From: an uncultured Bacteroidales bacterium
Lineage (GTDB): Bacteria > Bacteroidota > Bacteroidia > Bacteroidales > Muribaculaceae
Length of the DNA stretch: 64,000 nt
Direction of reading: 5' to 3'
NCBI GenBank assembly: GCA_902779125.1
Contig: CACZAC010000021.1
Coordinates: forward strand, 1-64,000
Below, one piece after another: positions 44,227-53,390 of this stretch. The notes under the pieces are model-generated. The model saw only the letters and a program-made list of their open reading frames with translations. It was not told the origin of the DNA and did no database searches. Position numbers and translations under genes: made by a program. Each line of letters begins with the position of its first letter. Within the stretch, counting starts at the first letter, position 1.

Positions 44227-45426
44227 TCAACGCAACATGTCGGCAACCTCGTCGAGGGTGCCGTCGTTGGGTGACGGTGTTACGCCTAGCAGGTAGCATA
44301 GCAAGGGGTAGATGCACACATTGCGGAAACGGTCGGGCTTTTCATAGCCCACCTTGAAGTCGGGACCGATAGCGCGGAATCCGACCTGCATGTCGGCTGC
44401 CATGTGGTCGAAGCCGTGGCTACCACGCTGCTTTTTAGACGGCTTGTCGGCAAAAAGCCATCCCACGTCGGGCAATACCACCACGTCTCCCATGTTGGGA
44501 TGAGTGCCATAGTTCAAGTAGGCAGGCAGTTCCCCGCGTTTCCAAGCGCGGATGTGGTCAACGCCCTGCAACATGTTGTAGATGGAGTCAACATATTGTG
44601 GTGCGCTGGCATAAATGAGCGTGGGATAATCGTTGCAGAAGCGTTCGTACCAGTGCTCGGGCAGCACATCGTCGATGTCCACAAAGCGTTTGGGGTCCAC
44701 GCTGGTCATGCCATGGTCGCCCGTGACAATGAAGTTCACCTTGTCGGCAAAGGGCAGGAGCTGGATGCGTGCCCAAAGATTGCTCAACAGCAGGTCCATG
44801 TCCTCCATGGCACGGCGTGTCATGCGATTCATGGGGCCGTAGTTGTGACCCGAGCGGTCGGGCTCCTCAAAATAGGCCATCACCAGGTGGGGACGCTTGT
44901 CCTCGGGGAGTGACAGAAGCCTGATAATCTCGTTCACCCTGCCGGGGTAGTCAATCTGTTGGGTCTGATAATCAAGCCAATAGGTGGGATGCTCTCCCTG
45001 GATTGCCACATCGCTGCCCACCCAGAAGACCGTTGCCGTTTTCACGCCCTGGTGTTTGGCCGTGAGCCATACAGGGTCGCCACCGTAATAGTAGCCCTTG
45101 CTGCGTGTTTCCTTGTTGCCGAGCGAGAACTCGACGCCACGCTCGCGGTCCCAGAAGGTGTTGGTGATAATGCCGTGGTGGTCGGGGACGAGTCCTGTTG
45201 CCAGGGTATAATGGTTGGGGAAGGTCTTGCTGGGGAATGAGGGCTGCATGACCGCCTTGACGCCCTCACGCGCCAACTGCTGCATGAACGGCACGTCATA
45301 GGTGTCCAGATAGTCCCATCGCAAGCCGTCGAGGGAGATAATCACCGTGTAATTGTCGCGTCCGGCTGCCCATGCCTGCAAGGGCAGCATGGTCAGCAAA
45401 AGCATAAGATAAATAAGTCTTCTCAT
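44227..45426 (-). CDS. Ectonucleotide pyrophosphatase/phosphodiesterase (alkaline-phosphatase fold)
   Basis: 399 residues with signal peptide MRRLIYLMLLLTMLPLQAWA. It belongs to the type I phosphodiesterase/nucleotide pyrophosphatase family: metal-binding Asp33 in VIISLDGLRWDYLDTY, nucleophile Thr68 in PSFPSKTFPNHYTLATGL, DRSGHNYGP and TGDHGMTSV with further Asp/His ligands, and GSHGFDHMAADM near the end. It hydrolyses phosphodiester or pyrophosphate bonds in the periplasm. The start at 45426 fits the signal peptide; in-frame ATGs at 45483 lie upstream. Its promoter may be about 300 nt upstream (45726-45757). Confidence 0.88.
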   Translation of the reverse strand: MRRLIYLMLLLTMLPLQAWAAGRDNYTVIISLDGLRWDYLDTYDVPFMQQLAREGVKAVMQPSFPSKTFPNHYTLATGLVPDHHGIITNTFWDRERGVEFSLGNKETRSKGYYYGGDPVWLTAKHQGVKTATVFWVGSDVAIQGEHPTYWLDYQTQQIDYPGRVNEIIRLLSLPEDKRPHLVMAYFEEPDRSGHNYGPMNRMTRRAMEDMDLLLSNLWARIQLLPFADKVNFIVTGDHGMTSVDPKRFVDIDDVLPEHWYERFCNDYPTLIYASAPQYVDSIYNMLQGVDHIRAWKRGELPAYLNYGTHPNMGDVVVLPDVGWLFADKPSKKQRGSHGFDHMAADMQVGFRAIGPDFKVGYEKPDRFRNVCIYPLLCYLLGVTPSPNDGTLDEVADMLR

Positions 45427-45725
45427 TTTCGTGTATCTAGTTTTTACATTATTATCTAACTGTGAGGAAGTTCGCTCCATCATGTGAGCAAATGTTCAAT
45501 CCATTCTACTCCATTGAGCACTGCTATCCGTTGGTATTCCTCATCAAAGCACCATACTCCTTGCCCCAGCCCTCAAATTGGGGATAGAGGCCGCTTTTCT
45601 TTGCCCAGTCACTGCTCGAGAGCTTGATGTCACATACTAGATGAGATAAAGTGACGGTCGGCGCCAAGCAACTAGCATGCGGATATGGTTCTCGATGCCT
45701 CCAATACGGCACTATTATTTTTCCA

Positions 45726-45757
45726 CAAAGGTAATCATAAATAATGATACATACAAG
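45726..45757 (-). promoter_or_regulatory. Strong minus-strand promoter 300 nt before the phosphodiesterase
   Basis: On the minus strand CTTG (45757-45754), 20 nt, TACCTTTG (45733-45726). The first recognised gene start is at 45426. Confidence 0.6.
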
Positions 45758-45841
45758 CGCAGGGGAGACTACCGCACCTCGTAGAGAGCCTATAGTGAGG
45801 CACCCGCGTTGCGGGAGGCCTCACAATGGGATAACTATATC

Positions 45842-45929
45842 GCCACCGCGGAGCGGTGGCACGGGCGGACCTGGATGGCGGGGATGTCAAGGGCGATGAC
45901 AATAAGGGCCGTGGCGGGAGCCACGGCAT
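45842..45929. repeat. Two variant GC palindromes with compensatory changes
   Basis: GCCACCGC-GGA-GCGGTGGC at 45842-45860 and GCCGTGGC-GGGA-GCCACGGC within 45907-45929. Both arms differ from the GCCGCGGC consensus, but pairing is kept. Confidence 0.85.
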
Positions 45930-46061
45930 AGATAAACCCTGATGGCGGGGGTGCTGTGGAGAAAAAAAGAGGGGGCGGCTGTTGGAGCCGCTCCCCTTAA
46001 CAAATTCATGTGTTGAAATGTAATCGCTTAGTAACGGGACTCAGAAAAATGTTTCTTTCCG

Positions 46062-47567
46062 TTACTGGGCCTTCTCGTGCGAGAAGTAGATACCGTTTGC
46101 CAACTGAGCTGTGCCATTGTAGGTGCTCTTGACACCGATTACGCTCAACTGGTCACCCAACTCAATGCCCTTGGACTCAAGCAGGCCCTTGCGGTTGTCA
46201 CCAGTAGCACCCCAACCGGGATAGCAGCCATAAACGTACACTCTGTTGGTCTCATCCTCAAGATAGAGGTTACCGTAGTCAGCCCTTACGATTTCGGTAA
46301 TGGTACCGGAGATCATGTAATAGGTATCGGGATCATCCTCCTTGTCAAGGAACTCGTCGATGGAGAGGCGGGTCACGGGGATAACATTCTCGACAACGCC
46401 CTCGACCATTTGAGGAGTGCCCTTGTAGTCGCCGCGCTTGCCCACAACAGTGACTACGTCACCCTCCTTGATCTCAATGCCGGTGAAGCCAGCGGGACGG
46501 TAAACCAAGGTCTCGCCAGAGTAGTCACGGATGTAGAAGCCCTGGGTCTCGCGATAGATGCCAGTCACAACACCTGTCATACGATACTGGGTCTCACCAA
46601 TCTCGGCAGCGAGGAAATCGGCCACGGTGCATTCAACGATTGAACCAGCCTGATAGATAGTAGCCTCGGCAGTATATTCCTTACCGCTATCGTCGGTGGT
46701 CTTGAAGACTACAGTTGCGCTGCGGTCGCCACCGGTATTGGCATTGGCATGGAAGGTTACCACGGGCTCAGCACCACCGACTACGGAAACGATGCCCAGC
46801 CAGTCCTTTTCCTCTTCGGGAATCTCGACCGAAACGCCATTGTTGGTCTTGCAGCTCAGGGTAACGGCTACATTACCGCCCTCAACGGGGATGGTAGCAT
46901 CCAAGGGGTCATAACCCTCGACCTTGACGAGCGACTTCTGAATCTTGACAACGGTCACGTCGACGAGCTCGACAGTACCGTTATAGACGGTCTTGGGACC
47001 CTCAACGGTGACGATGTCACCCACCTCGAGACCGAGGCTAAGGAAGTTCTTGGTGTTGCCCTTGGCGTCCAGAGTACCATAGATGTAGATTTCGCCGGTC
47101 TCGTCACGCAGGTACCAGTTACCATAGGTTGTGTTGACGATTGAGGCAACAGTACCGGTCACGCGGTAGTTCTTGCTCTCGGGACCTTCAATGACCTCGG
47201 CACAAGTGGCATTCTTTACAACGGACAGACCTTGGATTACGTTGATATTCTGAGAGTTGATTCCACATGCGATGTGCAGCACGGTGTTGCGGCCGTCGGG
47301 GGCAGCAGGAGCAGTAAAGGTCACCGTGGTCTCACCAGCGCCACCTTTCATGGGGCTAACGGTGAGCCAAGCGGGAATCTCAGCTTCATCAAACGACCAA
47401 GCCTCCTTGGCATTGACGGTAATCGTGTTGGAGCCACCGTTGACATCGATGCTCACATAGGAGGATGAAACCTTAATTTCATCGAGCAGAGTTATTGCAT
47501 CGTCGTCGGAGCAGCTAGAGAGCAGAGCGACCAGTGCAAAAAACGAAAGAAAATATTTAAGTTTCAT
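46062..47567 (-). CDS. BACON/OB-fold surface lipoprotein
   Basis: 501 residues with lipoprotein signal MKLKYFLSFFALVALLSSCS. Residues about 30-115 are a BACON domain (SSSYVSIDVNGGSNTITVNA, then PAWLTVSPMKGGAGETTVTF), followed by an OB-fold-like domain (NYRVTGTVASIVNTTYGNWY LRDETGEIYIYG), a second BACON (residues 220-310) and two more OB-fold-like domains (YRMTGVVTGIYRETQGFYIR; YMISGTITEIVRADYGNLYL). Both types bind glycans or other ligands at the surface in Bacteroidetes. It follows the TonB-dependent receptor gene by 27 nt on the same strand, so it is probably that receptor's partner lipoprotein. Confidence 0.82.
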   Translation of the reverse strand: MKLKYFLSFFALVALLSSCSDDDAITLLDEIKVSSSYVSIDVNGGSNTITVNAKEAWSFDEAEIPAWLTVSPMKGGAGETTVTFTAPAAPDGRNTVLHIACGINSQNINVIQGLSVVKNATCAEVIEGPESKNYRVTGTVASIVNTTYGNWYLRDETGEIYIYGTLDAKGNTKNFLSLGLEVGDIVTVEGPKTVYNGTVELVDVTVVKIQKSLVKVEGYDPLDATIPVEGGNVAVTLSCKTNNGVSVEIPEEEKDWLGIVSVVGGAEPVVTFHANANTGGDRSATVVFKTTDDSGKEYTAEATIYQAGSIVECTVADFLAAEIGETQYRMTGVVTGIYRETQGFYIRDYSGETLVYRPAGFTGIEIKEGDVVTVVGKRGDYKGTPQMVEGVVENVIPVTRLSIDEFLDKEDDPDTYYMISGTITEIVRADYGNLYLEDETNRVYVYGCYPGWGATGDNRKGLLESKGIELGDQLSVIGVKSTYNGTAQLANGIYFSHEKAQ

Positions 47568-47594
47568 AATATATATATATTCTGTGACTTTGAA

Positions 47595-50500
47595 TTAGTT
47601 GAAGATGTACTTAATACCGATGGAGGCGTTCCAGCACTGACCGATGGACTTGTTGGGCACAAAGGTCTTGGTAAGGCTGTTGATAGCAGGATTGGTCGAG
47701 AAGGTAGCGTAACCCTCGGCATCAACGCCCTCATACTTGAGCAGGCGGGGATCGCTGCCAATCTCGGGATTGAGATACTTGCTCACACCCCAGCTGGAGT
47801 TGAAGAGGTTGAGGACGTTCTTGACGTCGAAGCTCAACTGCAGGGTGTGCTTAGCACCGCAGACGCGTACCGAGAAGTCATGCTTGTAGCTCAAGTCCAC
47901 GCGGTGAACCCAGGGGCTGTAGAGGCTGTAAGGCTCGGCATACTCACCCTGATGGTTCTTCAGGCTCTTGTTGTTGTGAACATAGTCCATGAAGCGGGTC
48001 TTGCTATCGTTGTTGACGAAACGGAACTGGCCGTTCTCAACCTCGGCATCGGTGGGGATGTACATAGCATCGTAGTTGTAACCGTCACCGTTCATATCAT
48101 TGTTCATCATGTAGGAATACTTGTAACCGCCGCGCCAGGTCTCATAGATCAGGCCATAGTGGTTACCGCTCTTGTCATGACCGGTTGCCGAGAAGACGAA
48201 ACGGTCGGGAGTCACATACTGTGAGTTGTGCAGCTTGATGTTGTTGGGACCCTCTACAGTGGGAACATAGGTGAAGGCGCTCTCGGCAGCCGAACCAGGC
48301 ATACCGGTAACCTCCTTGTTCACGGTGTGGGTGTAAGCAGCCATCAGGCTCAGCCAGTCGACGGGACGGGCATTGACGGTCACGTTGGCAATCCAACCAT
48401 AACCACGGCTGGTGTTCTCGAGGACGAAAGCCTTGGTACCACGACGGAAGTTGTCGGGGAAGATGGGACGGTTGTCAGCACCGTTGAAGCGGGCATAACC
48501 ACCCACGCTGGGCATGCTCCAGTCACTGATGCTGGCAGCATTGATGTTGCGGTTGAAGATACCCTCAACAGTCACGCTGAAGGGGAAGGAAACGGGGATG
48601 TTGTAGTCAATAGCCAACGAGGTCTTCCATACCATCGGCATCTTGAACTTGGGATCTACAGCCGAGATTGAGCTGGGAACGGTACCCATGTCGGAGGTCA
48701 CGTTCTCGGGATAGCCCATGCTGATGAGCTTGTCGCGCAGAGCTGCAACAGTAGCCTTGCCATTGGCGTCGGTCACCAGACCGCCGGCAAACTGGCTCAT
48801 GTCGGTATTCTTGCTGTTGAGCTGTGCCTGATACTGTACCAGACCACCGTTGGTGGGCATGTTGGTGAAGAATACGAGGGGCAGACGGCCCGAGAAGAGG
48901 CCAGAACCACCACGGAGCTTCAAGGTGTTGTTGCCAAATACGTCCCAGCTGAAACCAACACGGGGTTGCACGATGAGGTTGCTGTTGGGCCACTTGCCAG
49001 TGTCGATGTGGCGAACATTGCCCTTCTTGTCATAGTAGTCGAGTGCCAAGATGGCGTTGTTGGTGATCAGGTCACCGTTGTTGAAGAACAGACCGTCGAG
49101 ACGCAGACCGTAGGTCAGCTTGAAGTTGCGGGTCACGTTCCACTCGTCCTGCAGATACAGGCCGGCCTTGTTGAACTGCACACGAGCAGCAGGCTTGGTC
49201 TCACTGCCGTAACCGTAGGTCAAGCAAACGACCTCGGGGATACCGCCGTTGATAAAGTCGTCAACGCTGTTGTAGCGATAGTAACCGGTACCGTTGCGCA
49301 TGTACTGGTTGTCGGCCATCTGATGCTCAAAGGTGAGACCACCCATGAACTTGTGGTTACCATAGTACCAGGTGACATCGTCACGGATGTTCCAAATGGT
49401 GTTGTGAACGGCGTTGTTCCAAGTAAAGAGCTCATAACCCAGAGCCATGTAGTTGTCCTTGTTGCCGTACTCATCGGTCATCGTGATGTCGATGAAGGGG
49501 AACTCGCTGGAGTTGCTGGCGCGAACGTCATCGAGCTTGGAGAAGGTAGCCAGGAACTCGTTCGACAGGTTGTCGGCGAGACGGCTGTTCAAGTTAGCAG
49601 CAAACGAGTGTACCAGGTTGTCCATGCCATACATTGAGTTGGCGAAGGAGTAGGAGTACATGGACACGCGTGCGTTGGGCATACGGGTACCACCGTCCAT
49701 CGAAGTAGCATTGGGGTTGGACCAGTAGCGGTTCTTGGTGTAGTTGTAACGCAACGACAAGTGGTGGTCGTGGCTGATGTTCCAGTCCAGACGGGCCAGC
49801 AGCTTGTAGTTGTTCTCGTCGGCGGGGAAGTTGGTGTAAGAGCCAGTGTCATAACCATACTTGCCCATCACATGGTCACTGACGCGAGCCAGGTCGCGCA
49901 GGGTGGTGCGAGAGATGAAAGCATCAGCGTCACCGACGCCGTCCTCGGAAGCACGCCAGCGGTTAACGATGGTCGGCTGCTTGGTCATCTCACCGTTTAC
50001 AAAGAAGAAGAGCTTGTCTTTCCAGATGGGGCCACCAAGGGTGAAACCGTAGGTGGTCACCTGGTCCTTCTCACGCGACTGAGGAATCTGATAACGGTCT
50101 ACAGCATCACCGCGCATGTTCTCGTTGCGGTGGAAGATGTAGGCGCTGCCGCGGAAGGTGTTGGTACCGCTCTTGGTAACGGCGTTCACGCCACCACCGA
50201 TGAAGTTGGTCTGACGCACGTCATAGGGCGAAATCACAACCTGCATTTCCTCGATAGCCTCGATTGAAATGGGGTTGCCACCACCGGGCAGACCGTCGCT
50301 CAGACCGAAGTTGTTATTAAAGTTGGCACCGTCAACGGTGAAGTTGGCCAGACGGCCGTCGGTACCGGCAAAGCTCATGCCGTTACCACCGTAGGGCGAC
50401 AGACGAGTCACGTCGGTCAGGCTACGGGTCACCGTGGGCAGGCTGCTGATCTGGCTGCTGTTGATGTTGGTTGCAGCACCAGTTTTTTCAGCCCTGAACT

Positions 50501-50879
50501 TGGTGGCCTCGGAGGTGACAACCACCTCACCGATAGTATTGGCACCAAGAGTCATGTCAACATTGAGGTCATAGGTCTCGGCGAGCTGCAGGGTCACGTC
50601 CTCGATTTGACGAGTCTGGTAACCGATGTAGCTTACTGTAACCGTGTAGGGACCACCGGGTCGCATACCACGCATGGTATAGCGTCCGTCGATGTTGGTA
50701 ACGGCGTTGTACTTGGTGCCCGAAGGCGTGTGCAACGCGGTAACCGTGGCGCCAATCAACGCCTCCTGGTTTTCATCGGTCACGACACCGGACATTGCCG
50801 AGGTCGTCACCTGAGCACTTGCCGACAATGCCACGAAGAACATTGCCACCAAAGCCAAAAGCTTAACTGTTCTCAACAT
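47595..50879 (-). CDS. TonB-dependent receptor (Oar-like, carboxypeptidase-regulatory N-domain)
   Basis: 1094 residues. Signal peptide MLRTVKLLALVAMFFVALSA, then a carboxypeptidase-regulatory-like domain (residues about 28-110, SGVVTDENQEALIGATVTAL), a plug domain (about 120-230, DVTRLSPYGGNGMSFAGTDG RLANFTVDGA) and a 22-strand-type barrel to the end (WNASIGIKYIFN). It resembles Oar/TonB receptors for large ligands rather than SusC. Its TonB-dependent uptake substrate is unknown. The partner lipoprotein is 27 nt downstream. Its promoter (51129-51159) gives a leader of about 245 nt. Confidence 0.9.
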   Translation of the reverse strand: MLRTVKLLALVAMFFVALSASAQVTTSAMSGVVTDENQEALIGATVTALHTPSGTKYNAVTNIDGRYTMRGMRPGGPYTVTVSYIGYQTRQIEDVTLQLAETYDLNVDMTLGANTIGEVVVTSEATKFRAEKTGAATNINSSQISSLPTVTRSLTDVTRLSPYGGNGMSFAGTDGRLANFTVDGANFNNNFGLSDGLPGGGNPISIEAIEEMQVVISPYDVRQTNFIGGGVNAVTKSGTNTFRGSAYIFHRNENMRGDAVDRYQIPQSREKDQVTTYGFTLGGPIWKDKLFFFVNGEMTKQPTIVNRWRASEDGVGDADAFISRTTLRDLARVSDHVMGKYGYDTGSYTNFPADENNYKLLARLDWNISHDHHLSLRYNYTKNRYWSNPNATSMDGGTRMPNARVSMYSYSFANSMYGMDNLVHSFAANLNSRLADNLSNEFLATFSKLDDVRASNSSEFPFIDITMTDEYGNKDNYMALGYELFTWNNAVHNTIWNIRDDVTWYYGNHKFMGGLTFEHQMADNQYMRNGTGYYRYNSVDDFINGGIPEVVCLTYGYGSETKPAARVQFNKAGLYLQDEWNVTRNFKLTYGLRLDGLFFNNGDLITNNAILALDYYDKKGNVRHIDTGKWPNSNLIVQPRVGFSWDVFGNNTLKLRGGSGLFSGRLPLVFFTNMPTNGGLVQYQAQLNSKNTDMSQFAGGLVTDANGKATVAALRDKLISMGYPENVTSDMGTVPSSISAVDPKFKMPMVWKTSLAIDYNIPVSFPFSVTVEGIFNRNINAASISDWSMPSVGGYARFNGADNRPIFPDNFRRGTKAFVLENTSRGYGWIANVTVNARPVDWLSLMAAYTHTVNKEVTGMPGSAAESAFTYVPTVEGPNNIKLHNSQYVTPDRFVFSATGHDKSGNHYGLIYETWRGGYKYSYMMNNDMNGDGYNYDAMYIPTDAEVENGQFRFVNNDSKTRFMDYVHNNKSLKNHQGEYAEPYSLYSPWVHRVDLSYKHDFSVRVCGAKHTLQLSFDVKNVLNLFNSSWGVSKYLNPEIGSDPRLLKYEGVDAEGYATFSTNPAINSLTKTFVPNKSIGQCWNASIGIKYIFN

Positions 50880-51228
50880 ACAAATAATTAGTTTTTAAAT
50901 TTAAAAAAATAGTAATTATAAATAATTTGTTTTGTTTAATTGACATTTATAAAAGAATTTGCGCCATATTAGCGGTAGTTACCCCGTCTAATGTGGCGCG
51001 TTATTGCAGTCTTCCCTTGCTTGCAGTGGGTTGTAGAACGTGTTCACCGATCGACCACTACAAGTTATCCTAAAAGGTATTACAAAAGAATAAACTGACA
51101 TTTCTCTTAATAGCCCATAATTCGAGTGCAAAGGTAGACATTTTTCCTCAACTGGCAAGCATCTAGCAGCTAGATTTATTAACAAATCCTGCCTTTAACA
51201 CAATTAACTAAAAATAGTCAAAAAAAAT
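50880..51228. other. Long leader region of the TonB receptor gene
   Basis: About 350 nt before the GC array, holding the promoter (51129-51159) and a 5' leader of roughly 245 nt. No gene seen; possible regulatory RNA structure could not be settled by eye. Confidence 0.5.
51129..51159 (-). promoter_or_regulatory. Promoter of the TonB-dependent receptor operon
   Basis: On the minus strand CTTG (51159-51156), 19 nt, TACCTTTG (51136-51129). Confidence 0.65.
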
Positions 51229-51229
51229 G

Positions 51230-51780
51230 AGGCACAGGCGGGAGAGGAAGCCCTGACGCGAGGGGCCGCGACGGGAGGGATGCTTGAGGAATGACGGCGG
51301 CTTTGCCGCCGCCCACAGGACAAAGCGGGCGGGAACAGGGGCCGCGGCAGGAGCCGCGGCATAGCCGACCCTGACGCGGGGGTGGCGGCAATGACGCGGG
51401 AACTGCGGGAACAGGGGCCGCAGCGGAAGCCGCGGCATAGCCGACCCTGACGCGGGGGCGGGGGCGATGACGCGGGACAAAGCGGGCGAAGGGGCCGCGG
51501 CAGGAGCCGCGGCATGGGCGACCCTGACGCGGGGGCGGTGGCGCTGACGCGGGAAGAGGCGGGAACAGGGGCTGCGGCGGGAGCCGCGGCATGGTCGACC
51601 CTGACGCGGGGGCGGTGGCGCTGACGCGGGACAAAGCGGGCGCGAACAGGGGCCGCGGCATAGCCGACCCTGACGCGGGGGCGGGGGCGGTGGCGCTGAC
51701 GCGGGACAAAACGGGCGAAGGGGCCGCGGCGGGAGCCGCGGCATGGTCGACCCTGTCGCGGGGGGTGGCATTGAGGCGGG
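51230..51780. repeat. Largest GC palindrome array (six copies)
   Basis: Copies at 51340-51362, 51416-51438, 51493-51515, 51570-51592, a half copy at 51651-51661, and 51722-51744. Spacing is about 76-78 nt, with CCTGACGCGGGGGCG-type linkers. A GGCGGC-TTT-GCCGCC palindrome lies near 51296-51312. All are in the right-half orientation. The plus strand here is strongly G-rich. Confidence 0.9.
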
Positions 51781-51841
51781 GGTGGTGGGGATGGTGGGGT
51801 GATTTTTCTTTATTATTGGGGAGGGGTAATGAGAAAATGAT

Positions 51842-51849
51842 TACCTTTG
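51842..51849 (+). promoter_or_regulatory. -7 box upstream of the MBOAT gene
   Basis: TACCTTTG, leader about 80 nt; the -33 element is unclear (ATTG at 51815 is 4 nt too far). Confidence 0.5.
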
Positions 51850-51936
51850 CAACGCTATAACTCATCATTTCTATAACACGCCTGGTGCAGAGCCTCTGTG
51901 CGGACGTTTTATTGAAAATGAAGTAATAAAGGGGAT

Positions 51937-53382
51937 ATGCTTTTTAATTCTCTGGAGTTTTTCCTGTTCCTGCCGATAGTGTTTGTTCTCTATTGGTTTG
52001 TCTTTCGTGGTCGCCGTTGGCAAAATCTGCTGGTGGTGGCTGCGAGTTATGTCTTCTATGGCTGGTGGGACTGGAGATTCCTGATATTGATTGCCATCAC
52101 GTCGTGCTGCAGTTTTGCCAGTGGTTTGCTGCTGGAGCATTTTGAGGGGAAACGTCGTTTTCAGCAACTTGTAAGTGCCTGCAACATTGTGATTAACCTC
52201 ACTATCCTCTTCATTTTCAAATATTTTAACTTCTTCACCGAGAGTTTGAACATGCTGTTGGATTCGTTGTTGGGATACCACCTGGACAACGTGACCGTGA
52301 ACATTGTCCTGCCTGTGGGCATCAGTTTCTATACCTTCCAGGCCTTGAGTTACAGCATCGACGTCTATCAGAAGAAACTGCGCGCAACGCATGACGTGGT
52401 GGAATTCTTCGCCTACATCAGTTTCTTCCCGCAGCTGGTGGCTGGCCCTATCGAACGTGCCACGAACCTGCTGCCACAGTTCCAGAGGGAACGCCGCTTT
52501 GATTACGCCCAAGCAGTTGACGGCTTGAGACAGATGCTGTGGGGATTCCTTAAAAAGCTTGTCGTTGCTGACAACTGTGCCAAAATCGTGAATGACTACT
52601 GGGACCAATACCAGGACTTGCCCGCTGTGTCGCTGTTCCTGCTCGGTGTGCTATTTACGTTCCAAATATACTGCGATTTCTCGGGCTATTCAGATATTGC
52701 CATCGGATGTGCCCGGTTGTTCGGGTTTAACCTGATGCGGAATTTCAATTTCCCGTATTTCTCGCGCAGTATTCCTGAGTTTTGGCGCCGATGGCATATC
52801 TCGTTGACCACATGGTTCCGTGACTACATTTATTTTCCGCTGGGTGGCAGCCGTTGCGGCAAATGGAAAATCATCCGCAACGTCTTTATCGTGTGGGCCG
52901 TCAGCGGTCTGTGGCACGGAGCGAACTGGACATTCGTCTGCTGGGGCTTGTTCCACGCCACCCTGCTGGCCATCTATAACCTGTTCGGCATCAACACCAA
53001 GTACAAGCAAGTGGTAGCGCATGGTCGCTTTTTCCCCAACATCAAGGAAACGCTGCAGATGGGGTTGACGTTCTTCCTGGCCGTAATCGGCTGGATTATC
53101 TTCCGAGCCGAGACGATGACGCAGGCTTGGCAATTCCTCACGGCGATGGTAAGCAACAAGTTCTTTGATGCCTCGCTTGTCAAGGGTGGTACCTACCTGC
53201 TGCTCGGCATTGCGCTGCTGGCAGTGGAATGGCTGCAACGTGACAAACAGCACGCGTTGCAATTCGGCAGTCAACCTGCATTTAAGCACGCAGCGGTGCG
53301 GTGGGGCATCTATTACCTGATCATCCTTATCTGTTACCAGTTTGCCGGTTCATCCCAAACGTTTATCTACTTCCAATTCTGA
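51937..53382 (+). CDS. MBOAT-family O-acyltransferase (DltB/AlgI type)
   Basis: 481 residues with about 10 membrane helices. It begins MLFNSLEFFLFLPIVFVLYW, with FYGWWDWRFL in the early region and the catalytic His at residue 327 in GLWHGANWTFVCWG. MBOAT proteins of this group transfer acyl (often acetyl) groups to exported polysaccharides. It is followed 8 nt downstream by an SGNH-like gene, the usual pair in alginate/cell-wall O-acetylation systems. The acceptor glycan is not encoded nearby. Confidence 0.9.
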   Translation: MLFNSLEFFLFLPIVFVLYWFVFRGRRWQNLLVVAASYVFYGWWDWRFLILIAITSCCSFASGLLLEHFEGKRRFQQLVSACNIVINLTILFIFKYFNFFTESLNMLLDSLLGYHLDNVTVNIVLPVGISFYTFQALSYSIDVYQKKLRATHDVVEFFAYISFFPQLVAGPIERATNLLPQFQRERRFDYAQAVDGLRQMLWGFLKKLVVADNCAKIVNDYWDQYQDLPAVSLFLLGVLFTFQIYCDFSGYSDIAIGCARLFGFNLMRNFNFPYFSRSIPEFWRRWHISLTTWFRDYIYFPLGGSRCGKWKIIRNVFIVWAVSGLWHGANWTFVCWGLFHATLLAIYNLFGINTKYKQVVAHGRFFPNIKETLQMGLTFFLAVIGWIIFRAETMTQAWQFLTAMVSNKFFDASLVKGGTYLLLGIALLAVEWLQRDKQHALQFGSQPAFKHAAVRWGIYYLIILICYQFAGSSQTFIYFQF

Positions 53383-53390
53383 TAGCAGCA

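Larger units (their letters stand above)
45427..46061. other. 635-nt spacer with promoter, possible relic and GC palindromes
   Basis: On the minus strand a strong promoter (45757-45726) is followed by a 62-codon GTG-initiated frame (45712-45524, containing DIKLSSSDWAKKSGLYPQFE) that is not recognised and could be a gene relic or part of a small RNA. Two variant palindromes lie at 45842-45860 and 45907-45929. Confidence 0.4.

Noticed and set aside
51230-51780. CRISPR array
   Set aside because: Repeats are hairpins with repeat-like, not unique, spacers, vary in length, and no cas genes are present.
51204-51868. Minus-strand frames of 100-216 codons over the 51-kb array
   Set aside because: Repeat-derived peptides (QGRLCRGSRRGP-like) in all frames; no conserved protein signal.
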